DNA of 64,000 nt from Providencia rettgeri (GCF_041075285.1 NZ_CP163512.1:1426001-1490000), one strand, 5' to 3'; counted from the stretch's first letter, positions 49,313 to 58,890 are shown. The notes: generated by a model from the sequence alone, not told the origin. Program-made: numbers and translations.

Positions 49313-50584
49313 TTAATGGTCGTAACACCCTGATTTTAAAAGATAAGCAATGCCTGTACCTACTAATAATATCCCAGCAATGAATAACGCAACGCCGTTC
49401 CAACCATAATTTGCCCAAAAAAGCCCACCGATAGTACCTGCAATACTTGAACCTGCATAATAGCTAAATAAATAGAGTGATGATGCTTGGCCGCGAGCTC
49501 GTTTAGCTCGACGTCCAACCCAGCTACTTGCAACGGAGTGCGCAGCAAAAAAACCAGTGGTTAATAGTGTCATGCCCAATAAAACAACCCAGACATTTGA
49601 ATGTAAGGTGACTAAAATGCCAAATAACATCATCGCAATCGCCGCGATTAAGATATTGCCTAAGCCATATTTTTGGGTCAGGCTACCTGTTTTCGTAGCG
49701 CTATAAGTGCCTGTTAAGTAAATAATAGATAAGAACCCCACCGTTGATTGCGAAAAATAGTATGGTGCTTCTAATAAACGGTAACCAATGTAGTTATACA
49801 TGGTGACAAAACCGCCCATTAATACAAAACCTTCAACAAATAACCAAGGTAAGCCTTTATCTCTAAAATGCAGATGTAAATTGATCCATAAATTTTTGGG
49901 TTTTAACGAACTGGCACGGAAGTGTTGTGAAGGGGGTAATAAACGCCAAAAACCAATGGCTGCAATCAGAGCTAAAGTCCCTAAAATCACCACCGCGACA
50001 CGCCAAGAGAAAAAATCAGCAACAACCCCTGTCATGAGGCGACCACTCATCCCACCAATGGAGTTACCACTAATATAAAGCCCCATTGAAAGAGCTACAT
50101 AACTTGGGTGAATTTCTTCACTAAGATAAGTCATAGCAACCGCAGCAACACCACTAAGTGATAGACCAACTAAGGCTCTAGCGACCAATATACCTTGCCA
50201 ACTTTGCATCACCGAACTTAATAAAGTAAATAATGCCGCACATGTTAGCGCTATTACCATCACGTTTTTGCGGCCGATAGCATCAGATATTGGCCCCGTG
50301 ATTAATAATCCTAAAGCCATCAAGCCTGTGCTTAATGAAAGGGCGAGACTCGCTGTTGCCGGGGAGACATTAAAATCTGCGGATAATAAAGGCAGAATAG
50401 GTTGCACAAAATAGAGCAACGCAAATGTGGCAAATCCCACGGTAAAGAAGGAGAGTGTTACGCGCAGATATAATGCGTCATCTCTTTGAATGTAATGCTT
50501 TTTAGGTGAGTTATGTACGGTAGGAACCGCTCTTTCCTTATCATTAGATTGCTCAGTAGTTAGACTATTTGATGAGTGTTCCAT
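49313..50584 (-). CDS. ynfM: MFS transporter YnfM
   Basis: 423 residues: a hydrophilic N-terminal ~40 residues, then twelve membrane helices. LLITGPISDAIGRKNVMV is the MFS motif, and FFAAHSVASSWVGRRAKRARGQASSLYLFSYYAGSS is the YnfM-type second-half counterpart region. The substrate is unknown (arabinose efflux-type family). It is transcribed away from the LysR gene ynfL, the same divergent pair as in E. coli, which suggests regulation by YnfL. AAGGAA lies before the ATG. Confidence 0.92.
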   Translation of the reverse strand: MEHSSNSLTTEQSNDKERAVPTVHNSPKKHYIQRDDALYLRVTLSFFTVGFATFALLYFVQPILPLLSADFNVSPATASLALSLSTGLMALGLLITGPISDAIGRKNVMVIALTCAALFTLLSSVMQSWQGILVARALVGLSLSGVAAVAMTYLSEEIHPSYVALSMGLYISGNSIGGMSGRLMTGVVADFFSWRVAVVILGTLALIAAIGFWRLLPPSQHFRASSLKPKNLWINLHLHFRDKGLPWLFVEGFVLMGGFVTMYNYIGYRLLEAPYYFSQSTVGFLSIIYLTGTYSATKTGSLTQKYGLGNILIAAIAMMLFGILVTLHSNVWVVLLGMTLLTTGFFAAHSVASSWVGRRAKRARGQASSLYLFSYYAGSSIAGTIGGLFWANYGWNGVALFIAGILLVGTGIAYLLKSGCYDH

Positions 50585-50695
50585 GTGTATTCCTTTTCAT
50601 ACCAACTCGTTTGATTTCGATCAAAGGATAGAAATTTCCAACTTTTTTGTCTAATATATTAATTATCTAGAATGATACTTTAAACATATTAATAA

Positions 50696-51604
50696 ATGAT
50701 GAGTATAGAACTTAGGCATTTGCGTTATTTTATTGCGGTTGCAGAAGAACTTCACTTTGGCCGAGCCGCTGAACGCTTACACATTTCTCAACCTCCATTA
50801 AGTCAACAGATACAAGCACTTGAAGAACAAATTAATGCGAAATTGTTAGAGCGAAATAATCGAAATGTCGCCTTAACACCGGCTGGAGCCATGTTTTTAA
50901 AAGAAGCCTATCAGATCCTTTCCCAAGTAGACGCCGCAGCGACTAAAGCCGCAAGAATGGAGAAAGGGGAATTAGGGGAGCTTTCTATTGGCTTTACTTC
51001 AACTACGCCATTTATGCATAAAGTCACGATGAGTTTACGGCAATACCGCGAAGCTTATCCTGAAGTTTCGATTCATATGCATCAAATGAACACTAAACAA
51101 CAAATTGCACCGTTGATTACTGGTCGTATTGATATGGGGATCATGCGAAATACGGTTTTACCAGAGCAACTTGATTACCAATTGTTATTCAGAGAGTCAT
51201 TCATGGTTGCGGTTTATGAAGGTCACCCGTTACTTGAGTTTGAAGAACAAGGTGTCGATATTCAGCAACTTGCTAATTATCCGTTAATCTTTTTTGAACG
51301 TGAAGTAGGCACCGCACTTTACGATGAAATTAGTCGTTTATTGAGCTCAGCGGGTGTTATTCCCAAAATTTCCCAAGAAGCGGGTGAGGCGATGACAATA
51401 CTCGGGCTTGTTTCCGCAGGTATGGGAATATCCATAATTACGGAATCGTTCACACGCATGAAAATTGATGGTGTAAGATATATAAAACTCTCTAATATTG
51501 AGGCATCATCTGAAGTATGGTTAGTTTACAATACACGCAGAACCTTACCAGCAGTAGCCAAAAAGCTCACACATCTATTGATTTCTAATATTGTGGGTAA
51601 ATAA
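50696..51604 (+). CDS. ynfL: LysR-family regulator YnfL
   Basis: 302 residues. The N-terminal helix-turn-helix (ELRHLRYFIAVAEELHFGRA, then LHISQPPLSQQIQALEEQ) is followed by a type-2 periplasmic-binding effector domain (LGELSIGFTSTTPFMHKV onwards). The ligand is unknown. It lies divergent to ynfM with a 111-base shared promoter region and upstream of mlc, as in E. coli. Confidence 0.92.
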   Translation: MMSIELRHLRYFIAVAEELHFGRAAERLHISQPPLSQQIQALEEQINAKLLERNNRNVALTPAGAMFLKEAYQILSQVDAAATKAARMEKGELGELSIGFTSTTPFMHKVTMSLRQYREAYPEVSIHMHQMNTKQQIAPLITGRIDMGIMRNTVLPEQLDYQLLFRESFMVAVYEGHPLLEFEEQGVDIQQLANYPLIFFEREVGTALYDEISRLLSSAGVIPKISQEAGEAMTILGLVSAGMGISIITESFTRMKIDGVRYIKLSNIEASSEVWLVYNTRRTLPAVAKKLTHLLISNIVGK

Positions 51605-51700
51605 CCGTGATGTTGTTCACAATTAATATGTATACGAAACCATTAATTTTCATAATAAGGCATAATAACTAATTGCTTTATAAAGGATTTGACAATAACC

Positions 51701-52915
51701 ATGCTGAATCAAACAGGTCATATTGACCAAATCAAACAATTAAACACGGGTATCGTGTATCGAATTATTGATCAACATGGTCCAATATCACGTATCGCCT
51801 TATCTAAACAAGCTTCACTCGCCCCTGCAAGTATTACAAAAATCACGCGAGAATTAATGGATGCTCATTTAATCAAAGAGTTAGAATTTCCAGTGCTCGG
51901 CTTACGGGGACGCCCTGCGGTAGGGCTTGTGATTGAAAGTGAAGGGTGGCAATTTCTTTCAATCGTTATTGAATCACGCAAAAGCATCACTGTTTCTTTG
52001 AAAGAAATTAACGGAACGACGTTAGCTCAAAACGAATATCCATTTGATGTAAGTGGTAACGATGCTTTTATTCATCAATTACTTGAGCTAATTAGCCAGT
52101 TTTTTGCTGATCACCAAACGTCAATAGAACGTCTTACTGCTATCAGTATTCTAGCGGAAGGAATTTTAGATCCTTATCAAGGTACTATTCATCAATTGCC
52201 TAGTTTTGATATTAATGCATTACCAATAGCTCAACACCTGACTACACAAACGGGGTTATCTGTTTACTTACACCCAACGGTTGATGCACTAGCGTTAATG
52301 GATCATTTTGCTTTTTCTGCTAAACGACAGGCAAAAAACATTATTTACCTGCAACTTCATGATGCTGTTAATGTCACGATCTTAAATCAAGGTGTGACGT
52401 TAGATGCTAGCACGCACAAACCGCTTCTTTTTGGTCATACTCAGCTTAATGAGTCTCATCCTATTGCGTGTTATTGTGGCGGTGAAGGGTGCTTAGAAAG
52501 GCACGTTTCTATTGCTGCCATCTTACAAAAAGCCCGTATTTTACGCTGTAATTACCCACATACCGCTTTACTGCAAAATGAACTGTCGGTCGATAATATT
52601 TGCGCTGGCGCAATATTAGGTGATGAACTTTGTGTTTATCTAATAGAGGATGTTGCAAAACAGCTCGCAAAACCATTGGCACTTATGACGAATTTACTTG
52701 GTACAGAATTAATTCTGATAAATTCACCATTGAATGGAGCAGCCGAGGTGTTATTTGAACGATTGCGTCATTACATGAAACAAAGTGCATCTCATCTATA
52801 CAGTTCTAATTTACTGATAGAAAAATCTAATTTTTCTATCAAAGAGAGTGAATCTACGTTAATTCAGCGCGCGCTGTATGATGGTTCACTGTTGCTACAA
52901 TTGCTACAAGGCTAA
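51701..52915 (+). CDS. mlc: ROK-family transcriptional repressor Mlc
   Basis: 404 residues. A winged helix-turn-helix (QHGPISRIALSKQASLAPAS) is followed by the ROK domain. The zinc site is formed by GHTQ and CYCGGEGCLE. In E. coli Mlc represses ptsG, manXYZ and its own gene and is inactivated by sequestration to unphosphorylated EIICB-Glc. AAAGGA lies 13 bases before ATG 51701; an in-frame TTG at 51689 is too close to it. The conserved ynfL-mlc-bioD2 order supports the identification. The ROK core is more diverged from E. coli than the ends. Confidence 0.9.
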   Translation: MLNQTGHIDQIKQLNTGIVYRIIDQHGPISRIALSKQASLAPASITKITRELMDAHLIKELEFPVLGLRGRPAVGLVIESEGWQFLSIVIESRKSITVSLKEINGTTLAQNEYPFDVSGNDAFIHQLLELISQFFADHQTSIERLTAISILAEGILDPYQGTIHQLPSFDINALPIAQHLTTQTGLSVYLHPTVDALALMDHFAFSAKRQAKNIIYLQLHDAVNVTILNQGVTLDASTHKPLLFGHTQLNESHPIACYCGGEGCLERHVSIAAILQKARILRCNYPHTALLQNELSVDNICAGAILGDELCVYLIEDVAKQLAKPLALMTNLLGTELILINSPLNGAAEVLFERLRHYMKQSASHLYSSNLLIEKSNFSIKESESTLIQRALYDGSLLLQLLQG

Positions 52916-53057
52916 AACAATTCGATAAACTTTTGACTATCGACCACAAAATTGAGCTAACGCAAATTTATCATTTTCCCATTCCCATAAACTGAATCCA
53001 TATCATTTTTGCAGCTTAATGCTGTGCGAGTCTGTCACTTCAGGATAGAAAAAGACC

Positions 53058-53732
53058 ATGACCAATCTATTTATTACCGGGACAGATACAGATGTCGGGA
53101 AGACAGTATCGACGCTTGCGATCTTGCAAGCACTTAATGGGCAAGGAATTAAAGCTGTAGGTTATAAACCAATTGCCGACCAATGCATTGATACCCCTGA
53201 AGGAGTCAGGAATAAAGACGCATTATTGATCCACAGTGTATCTAAGGATTTTGTTTCTTATGATGAAGTTAATCCTGTGCGTATCACTGACAACTACAGC
53301 CATGAGAACAGTATTGATTTTAGTAAAATTAAACAAGGTTTAGACCATTTACATGAACAATGCGACATGGTCGTTATTGAAGGGAATGGTGGTTGGCGCT
53401 ATTTGCTTGATGACAATACCTTTTATACGGATTGGCTAAAAGGGCAAACTGTTGGCGTAATCTTAGTGGTGGGGATACAGCACGGTTGTGTGAATCATGC
53501 GTTATTAACGGCGGATGCGATTAGGGCAGATGGCTTACCCTTAATTGGCTGGATGGCAAACCGAATAAACCCAGGACTTGCTCATTATGCGCAAATTATT
53601 GACCGCTTGCAGCACCATATTAAAGCCCCATTGATCGGTGAGATCCCCTATTTATTGCGACCAGAAGAACGTGATTTAGGGCACTATCTGCATATCGAAA
53701 AATTACTAGACTTTATTAATGTACCTGCGTAA
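53058..53732 (+). CDS. bioD2: Dethiobiotin synthetase-like protein BioD2 (YnfK)
   Basis: 224 residues. The P-loop GTDTDVGKTVSTLA is at the N-terminus, KAVGYKPIADQ carries the active-site Lys, and VVIEGNGGWRYLLDD matches the E-G-x-G-G motif. It is the second, mlc-linked paralogue in enterobacteria, distinct from the bio-operon BioD. The family makes dethiobiotin from diaminopelargonate, CO2 and ATP. It lies 142 bases after mlc on the same strand. Confidence 0.92.
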   Translation: MTNLFITGTDTDVGKTVSTLAILQALNGQGIKAVGYKPIADQCIDTPEGVRNKDALLIHSVSKDFVSYDEVNPVRITDNYSHENSIDFSKIKQGLDHLHEQCDMVVIEGNGGWRYLLDDNTFYTDWLKGQTVGVILVVGIQHGCVNHALLTADAIRADGLPLIGWMANRINPGLAHYAQIIDRLQHHIKAPLIGEIPYLLRPEERDLGHYLHIEKLLDFINVPA

Positions 53733-53749
53733 TTGATTGATAATTAGCA

Positions 53750-53776
53750 GTAAAAAGGGCGACATGGTCGCCCTAA
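53750..53776 (-). terminator. Terminator of ynfD, in the bioD2-ynfD gap
   Basis: AGGGCGAC-ATG-GTCGCCCT hairpin; five T follow on the minus strand. It may also stop bioD2 transcripts. Confidence 0.8.
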
Positions 53777-53789
53777 AGTATATTAACGC

Positions 53790-54023
53790 CTAGTGGCGGG
53801 TATAGATAATTTTGTATGAATCATTTTGGCAATGACCGACAACTTGCCCTTTAGCGGGGTCAACCTCATCATTAGGGACAGCAACTAAACTAAAATTATC
53901 AGCAGGTACACCATTATTGATAATTTTTTGTTTAATCTCCTCTATCACGCTTTCACATGAAGCTTGAGCAAAAGCCGGTGCTAACATGACTAAAAATAAT
54001 GGAACTAATAATTTCTTTTGCAT
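53790..54023 (-). CDS. ynfD: DUF1161 secreted protein YnfD
   Basis: 77 residues from ATG 54023, which has a perfect AAGGAGGA just upstream. The signal peptide (MQKKLLVPLFLVMLAPAF) ends QAS. The mature domain has two Cys (SCESVIEEIKQKI and VGHCQNDSYKIIYTR) and the VPNDEVD stretch typical of DUF1161. It is periplasmic, function unknown. It follows ynfB on the same strand. Confidence 0.85.
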   Translation of the reverse strand: MQKKLLVPLFLVMLAPAFAQASCESVIEEIKQKIINNGVPADNFSLVAVPNDEVDPAKGQVVGHCQNDSYKIIYTRH

Positions 54024-54066
54024 CGATCCTCCTTGGTACATGATCCCATGAAGAACAACTTAATGC

Positions 54067-54441
54067 TTATGGGTTAATTGGACGGCCAATACCGACATCT
54101 AAGCAACGCTTTGTACTGGGTTCCCAATACGCATTCAGATTTAAGCTTTTTTCACATTTGTCTTTTGCATCAAATGCGGCATCAATCTTATCAAACTCTT
54201 TTTCAGTACGTGTATTGATCTTATTACGTAGCATACGAGTGTTATCCCATTGCTCTTTTTCTTGGCGAGCTTGCTCTTTGTTTAACGAGTCATCACCTTT
54301 GCCAACAGAAACGCAAGTACTACCTGCTGTGCATGAAGTTGTGGTATTTCCTTGAGCAGCGGGGGCAGTTGTTGCCCAAAATAATGGTAAACAGACACAA
54401 ACTGCGGCTAAACTTTTTTTCAACATATTCTGTGTACTCAT
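54067..54441 (-). CDS. ynfB: UPF0482 secreted protein YnfB
   Basis: 124 residues. A signal peptide (about residues 1-29, ending APAA) precedes a charged helical domain. [36 protein letters not shown] and [20 protein letters not shown] match E. coli YnfB closely. The function is unknown. AAGGAA lies before ATG 54441. It forms a small operon with ynfD. Confidence 0.92.
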   Translation of the reverse strand: MSTQNMLKKSLAAVCVCLPLFWATTAPAAQGNTTTSCTAGSTCVSVGKGDDSLNKEQARQEKEQWDNTRMLRNKINTRTEKEFDKIDAAFDAKDKCEKSLNLNAYWEPSTKRCLDVGIGRPINP

Positions 54442-54522
54442 ATAAATTCCTTACTAAACAGGGTCTATAAACGGAGTATAGCCAAAAATAAACCGTTTCG
54501 TCTGTAGAGAATAGGACGAAAA

Positions 54523-55272
54523 TTAAAGTTGTTTATGAACAGTTAACCCAGCAAAGGTTTGGCAGACTGGCATTAATTCCAGTGTATTTACGTTCATATG
54601 AGCTGGGAGCGTTGCAACCCAAAATACAGTTTCAGCGATATCTTCTGGGGTGAGTGCATCTGCGCCTTTATAGGTATTTGATGCTTTATCATTGTCCCCT
54701 TTAAAGCGAACATTAGAAAACTCGGTTCCACCAACCAAACCAGGCTCAATATCGGTGACTCGAATTTTTTTACCCTGTAAATCTGCGCGTAAACCTAATG
54801 AAAATTGTTTAACAAAAGCTTTTGTCGCACCATACACATTACCACCTTTATAAGGCCAACTTGCTGCTGTTGAGCCGATATTAATAATATGACCATGATC
54901 TTTTGCCACCATGCCTTGTAGCACTTCATAAGTCATATTGACCAAACCTTTGGTATTAGTGTCAATCATAATTTCCCAATCATCAGGGTTCGCATCAAAA
55001 GCAGGCTCTAAGCCTAATGCCAAGCCGGCATTATTGACGAGAACATCAATGTTTTTCAAAGAAGAGGGTAAATTAGCAACGGCGGCTTGAATGGCTTTTC
55101 TATCTTGAACATCCAATGTTAACGGGTGAAAATTATTACCTAATTCATTTTGTAGCGCAATCAAACGCTCAGTTCTGCGTCCAGTGCCAATAACGGTATG
55201 ACCTTGTTGAATAAATCTACGCGCGATGGATTCGCCGAACCCTGATGATGCACCTGTTACTAATATAATCAT
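54523..55272 (-). CDS. ydfG: NADP-dependent 3-hydroxy acid dehydrogenase YdfG
   Basis: 249 residues, an SDR. The nucleotide-binding VTGASSGFGESIARRF, NNAGLAL, the catalytic Ser in NIGSTAASWPYKGG and the YGATKAFVKQFSLGL pair are present. The C-terminal VCQTFAGLTVHKQ matches YdfG. It oxidises L-allo-threonine and serine and reduces malonic semialdehyde, a toxic product of pyrimidine breakdown. It appears to be monocistronic. Confidence 0.95.
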   Translation of the reverse strand: MIILVTGASSGFGESIARRFIQQGHTVIGTGRRTERLIALQNELGNNFHPLTLDVQDRKAIQAAVANLPSSLKNIDVLVNNAGLALGLEPAFDANPDDWEIMIDTNTKGLVNMTYEVLQGMVAKDHGHIINIGSTAASWPYKGGNVYGATKAFVKQFSLGLRADLQGKKIRVTDIEPGLVGGTEFSNVRFKGDNDKASNTYKGADALTPEDIAETVFWVATLPAHMNVNTLELMPVCQTFAGLTVHKQL

Positions 55273-55346
55273 GTAAACCTCTATACTGTTATTGTTGTAT
55301 TGCGTAAATTTATTCTAACGCCTTCCCAAGGGAACTACAAAAGTTA

Positions 55347-56975
55347 CTATTCAAGACCAACGATATGCTTATCTTTTGGGTAGCTCAACGTATAATTAAA
55401 CGGAATTTCAATCTGTTGATTTGGCTCTAGGGTGACCTCCCAAGTTAATTCGCCTGTTGTTTTATTAACATTAGCCTGTTTATTATCAATTTCAGATACT
55501 TTGATTTCGCTATCTTGGCTAATTGGCAATTGGTCAATAATAGTCAAATTAATTGGTTTTTTATGCCTATTTTGGGCTTTAATCAAATATCCTTCTTTTT
55601 GCTCAATGGTTGAACCAATAAAACTCGGTTTTTTCTTCATCTTTTCGTTGCTTTCACGAGAAATCTGAATGTTTTTATCAATGCCAAATGGGATAAAAAG
55701 AGTATCACTTAGTTGATTGGTATCAATATTGAATTGGCCAATATAAGTATTGCCATAGTAAATATTGGCGTTGCCATTGAGTAAGTTCAGCGCCTGCCAA
55801 TTATCAATACCTGCTTGTAAAAACACCTCTTCCGCTAATTTCGGGGTTGTAGTGTATAGATATTTCCCTGTGACATCCTGTTGTTTAATCGTCAGCGAGT
55901 TAGGCTTTGTACTGCTTTTTAAACTATAGGGTAATGAGATATCATAACTTAAATTGATGCCATTGCTCGATGCTGTGACAAAGCTTGAAATCCCCGTATT
56001 AGCACGTGCTCTTTTTGCAGGCGCGCTCATTTCTACCATTGCAGTCGGTGCAGGGACCGACTGCGTTAACGCTTGAGAGTCATATTGCGCGCTATCATCA
56101 TATATTGCTAAGCGCCAAGGTTGCAGATTAAACGGTGTAATGTTTTTAGACGGATTAATAGAGGACAATGTTAAGTTCACGTTTTGCCAATCAATCCCAG
56201 TATTTTGCACAACATTGGCTTTGTAGGTAAGAACGATAGGGGATTCAATATCTTGGCTACGAAAGTCATAACTAGGAGACCAAGCAGCATCAGGGGTAAG
56301 ATAAGAAAGCTGCATTTGTGCTGTAGTCGCATTTTTCGCATCAATAACCATGACTATCTGGGTTTGTTGATCAACGATAGTAGGCAAGTTTTCATCAATT
56401 TGAGCTTGCAACAACGCATTTTTTTCTTCGAGCACATTAATTGATGTTTGATTTTGCTGTTGTTCTTGAAGTATTTGTGTCATTTGCTGACGGATAAAAC
56501 TCAGTTTTTGTGATGACTGTTCAATGGTTTGGTTATTATTTTCGCCAAAAAAGCGCTGATCTTTCAATAACGATAATTGTTCTTCACCGACTTTAATTGC
56601 AATATTCAAGTTCTCAATTTGTTGGTTATTCTGTTTTTGTTGCTCTTGAAGCGCAGTGATTTCAGGGGAATAAATAGGGGGAATGGCAACTTGACGGACA
56701 TTGATTGAACGAATGATCACATCCTTATTTGGCAGACTAACAGACAAGGTTCGCGGGTCGATATTCGCTGCGATATTGGTCAATACAACATCATTTTGAC
56801 CTGGTTTAAGTGACAACGTCACATGGTTATCTAACTCAGCACCACGCAAAAATACTGTTGCATGCTTTAGTTTAACATTTTGATTTAAAAAACTTTCTGA
56901 TTCAGCAATAGCGTGGGTGGCGGCAAGAAGTGATGTAAAAAGTAAGCCACTTACAATACGAATGGAAACTGTCAT
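55347..56975 (-). CDS. DUF4139/DUF4140 protein, MuiA-like
   Basis: 542 residues. A signal peptide (about 1-23, ending AIA) is followed by DUF4140 (VKLKHATVFLRGAELDNHVT; GQNDVVLTNI). Then comes a long coiled coil (about residues 108-200, Gln/Asn-rich) and the DUF4139 domain (LSYLTPDAAWSPSYDFRS) with the C-terminal beta domain. The family is called mucoidy inhibitor MuiA-like; its biochemical role is unknown. It is exported. GGAG precedes the ATG. Confidence 0.85.
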   Translation of the reverse strand: MTVSIRIVSGLLFTSLLAATHAIAESESFLNQNVKLKHATVFLRGAELDNHVTLSLKPGQNDVVLTNIAANIDPRTLSVSLPNKDVIIRSINVRQVAIPPIYSPEITALQEQQKQNNQQIENLNIAIKVGEEQLSLLKDQRFFGENNNQTIEQSSQKLSFIRQQMTQILQEQQQNQTSINVLEEKNALLQAQIDENLPTIVDQQTQIVMVIDAKNATTAQMQLSYLTPDAAWSPSYDFRSQDIESPIVLTYKANVVQNTGIDWQNVNLTLSSINPSKNITPFNLQPWRLAIYDDSAQYDSQALTQSVPAPTAMVEMSAPAKRARANTGISSFVTASSNGINLSYDISLPYSLKSSTKPNSLTIKQQDVTGKYLYTTTPKLAEEVFLQAGIDNWQALNLLNGNANIYYGNTYIGQFNIDTNQLSDTLFIPFGIDKNIQISRESNEKMKKKPSFIGSTIEQKEGYLIKAQNRHKKPINLTIIDQLPISQDSEIKVSEIDNKQANVNKTTGELTWEVTLEPNQQIEIPFNYTLSYPKDKHIVGLE

Positions 56976-57344
56976 CGTTTAACTCCAAAGGTTAAGGATA
57001 ATGAGCAAAATTTGGTGTTTTATTCATCATATTTTATCTGCTTGCCATTTGATAACAGATAAAGCCTAAAAAGTCAGCGAATAACAGCGTAACTAAGTAA
57101 TACTAAATCAGGTAAATTTTTCATACCTGAAGCGAACATATGATCAATTTTATATTTTAACTCATTAAAAAATCAGTGTAGGGTTGGCCCCTAAAACCTC
57201 TGATTTTTATCTTTCTCTTCTTTTTGTCATTTTCAAACATAAAAACCATATTATTATCAAGGTCTGTGTGTTTATAAATACAACATTTTGTCTGTTTTTA
57301 TATAAGGTATTAACTTAACTTAAATTAAATAAATGGACATAAAT
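56976..57344. other. Intergenic region, no gene seen
   Basis: About 370 AT-rich bases holding the divergent promoters of the MuiA-like gene and the pilin-like gene. A short dyad TCAGGTA-TACCTGA (about 57109-57131) is the only structure noticed. Confidence 0.5.
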
Positions 57345-57848
57345 ATGAAACTATTTAGCTTCAAATCTTTCGTTGCAATTGCTCTCGCTGCGAGCTCTTT
57401 TACGAGTTTCGCTGAACAGCACACCTTACACTTTAGAATATCTGGAACATTCGATGAAATCGTACCGCCATGTGGTATTGATGGAGATCAAACTTTTAAT
57501 TTCCAATTTGGTTCAATTTCACCAGCAATGGCTATCGGAGCAGAAACAGAGGCGAAAATCGCAAATATTAAACTTAGGTGCCTAGAAAAGGCAAAAGTAT
57601 CTTTTTATTTTGATAATCCACAGTCTGATATTTCGAGTAGTGTATATAAAACGCAAGCAAGCCATATAGGAGTTAAAGTCAAATTAGATAATGGTGAAAT
57701 TAGGCCTGGTGAAAAGGTAAGTAGGGAAGCTCTTGGGGATCAAAATTTTCCATTGAGAGTCAGCTTATACAAATTAGCTCATATGGAAGGTAAAGGGGGG
57801 AATTTTAATTTTACGCTAACAGGTATTATTGAAACAGATTATTTGTAG
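57345..57848 (+). CDS. Fimbrial-type subunit-like secreted protein, orphan
   Basis: 167 residues. The signal peptide (MKLFSFKSFVAIALAAS, ending SFA) is followed by a single beta-sandwich-like domain. Its two Cys (VPPCGIDGD and IKLRCLEKAKVSF) sit as in type 1 pilins, and the C-terminal part (GGNFNFTLTGIIETDYL) resembles a donor-strand pilin end. No chaperone or usher gene is nearby, so its export to a fibre is unclear. ATG 57345 has GGA seven bases upstream and is preferred over 57333. A strong terminator follows. Confidence 0.65.
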   Translation: MKLFSFKSFVAIALAASSFTSFAEQHTLHFRISGTFDEIVPPCGIDGDQTFNFQFGSISPAMAIGAETEAKIANIKLRCLEKAKVSFYFDNPQSDISSSVYKTQASHIGVKVKLDNGEIRPGEKVSREALGDQNFPLRVSLYKLAHMEGKGGNFNFTLTGIIETDYL

Positions 57849-57865
57849 TGATTCTATGTAGTAAA

Positions 57866-57890
57866 AAACCCCCGTGCCGTAAAACGGGGG
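57866..57890 (+). terminator. Hairpin after the pilin-like gene
   Basis: CCCCCGT and ACGGGGG form a 7-bp GC stem 20 bases after the stop. It has A before but little T after, so it is a better terminator on the minus strand, where T follows. Confidence 0.6.
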
Positions 57891-58235
57891 TAATCACAAG
57901 ATAACAGACTTCTGGTATCATGGTGCTCCTCCGTGCAGGTGCAATTGTTGGATATGGATAATGCACTATCACAGAATTAGTAGGTAAGTAACATGACCGA
58001 TTTTATTAGAGCAATGCTAAATTTGATACTTTTGGAAATTCGGCCTGTTAGGCGGTATCAGCTCACTTTGCGAGCGGGGGGCTAATACCGACTGACAGGG
58101 TTTTGATTGCATATTGCATAAGTGAAATTTATACTATTTCACAACTAAATTTATTTGGTAGTGTTTATGGAACAATAGATAGAATGTCAATGTCTACCAA
58201 TGAACTTTAAATAATGTATTGAAAGGGATTGGGAA
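57891..58235. other. Gene-poor stretch with a large inverted repeat
   Basis: No supportable gene. It contains the inverted repeat at 58044-58099 and short decayed-looking sequence. Confidence 0.5.
58044..58099. repeat. 15-bp inverted repeat with 26-base loop
   Basis: CCTGTTAGGCGGTAT (58044-58058) pairs with ATACCGACTGACAGG (58085-58099), 13 of 15. The left arm and loop contain GCGGTATCAGCTCACT, which by memory also occurs near the ColE1-type plasmid origin, but nothing else of such an origin is present. Confidence 0.55.
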
Positions 58236-58430
58236 ATGAATTTTATTTTTGACATTATTAAGCAGCTTTTTGATGACTTTGCTATTATCATTTTATTAAT
58301 TGTATGTGCTGCTTTATCTTATTTCACTGTCAACTTATTGAATAAAATAGGTTTTCATCATGAAAATTTATTTTTATTTTCATTTTTAATTTACTTTATC
58401 ATAGGAATGATATTACGAAGTAAAAAATGA
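58236..58430 (+). CDS. Small membrane protein, hypothetical
   Basis: 64 residues with two hydrophobic segments (AIIILLIVCAALSYFTVNLL and LFLFSFLIYFIIGMIL) joined by a short polar loop, ending in a basic RSKK. A GGGA ribosome binding site lies close before the ATG. It is not recognised. Its composition is very AT-rich. It could be a genuine small membrane protein or a remnant in this decayed area. Confidence 0.45.
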   Translation: MNFIFDIIKQLFDDFAIIILLIVCAALSYFTVNLLNKIGFHHENLFLFSFLIYFIIGMILRSKK

Positions 58431-58603
58431 AAAGTTGATAAAAACCTAGCTTATAGTAATTATTTTAGTAAATACTATATCCTGATGTTCCAGCAGTTAT
58501 ATGATTATAAGTGATGTCTCGATATATGATTGTTATAGACTCTTCAGGTTGCAGGTGATTATGGTTTACGGAATGAGGGAACATAACGTTTCGATTGATT
58601 TGA

Positions 58604-58789
58604 ATGACGGACCGATTAAATAATCGAGGGCGTTTGAAAGAAAACTGGCTAGGTGCAATATTTGAAGCAGGTTTTGCGGTTGTTCCAGTGCTCACGTATA
58701 AAGGCATTTTTGCATATTATCAGATGTTTTTTGAGAAAGACGATTTACCGCAAAAGTATCAAAGCCGCTGGATAGACATTATTTTCTGA
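58604..58789 (+). pseudogene. Probable C-terminal gene remnant
   Basis: 61 codons beginning MTDRLNNRGRLKENWLGAIF, with KGIFAYYQMFFEKDDLPQKY and ending WIDIIF. There is no ribosome binding site, and the 100 bases before it carry open but out-of-frame sequence. It looks like the tail of a larger, decayed gene; the family is not recognised. Confidence 0.3.
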
Positions 58790-58862
58790 TTTTAGTACCT
58801 AAACGAACCAACACGGTTAAGGTTAACCAGCCAGAACCCTGGATTTCTTCATTTCACACCTA

Positions 58863-58890
58863 GGTTCGCATAATACATATTATGTTAAAT
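58863..58890 (+). other. dif: dif site (XerCD chromosome dimer resolution)
   Basis: 28 bases in the dif layout: XerC arm GGTTCGCATAA, central hexamer TACATA, XerD arm TTATGTTAAAT. The E. coli dif arms are GGTGCGCATAA and TTATGTTAAAT with TGTATA between, so the XerD arm is identical, the XerC arm differs by one base and the difference in the core is confined to two bases. It lies in gene-poor DNA in the terminus region, next to tus/Ter, where dif is expected. Confidence 0.9.

Noticed and set aside
58051..58066. Plasmid ColE1-type origin fragment
   Set aside because: Only about 16 bases resemble that origin region; no RNA I/RNA II or primer structure is present, so it is treated as coincidence within an inverted repeat.
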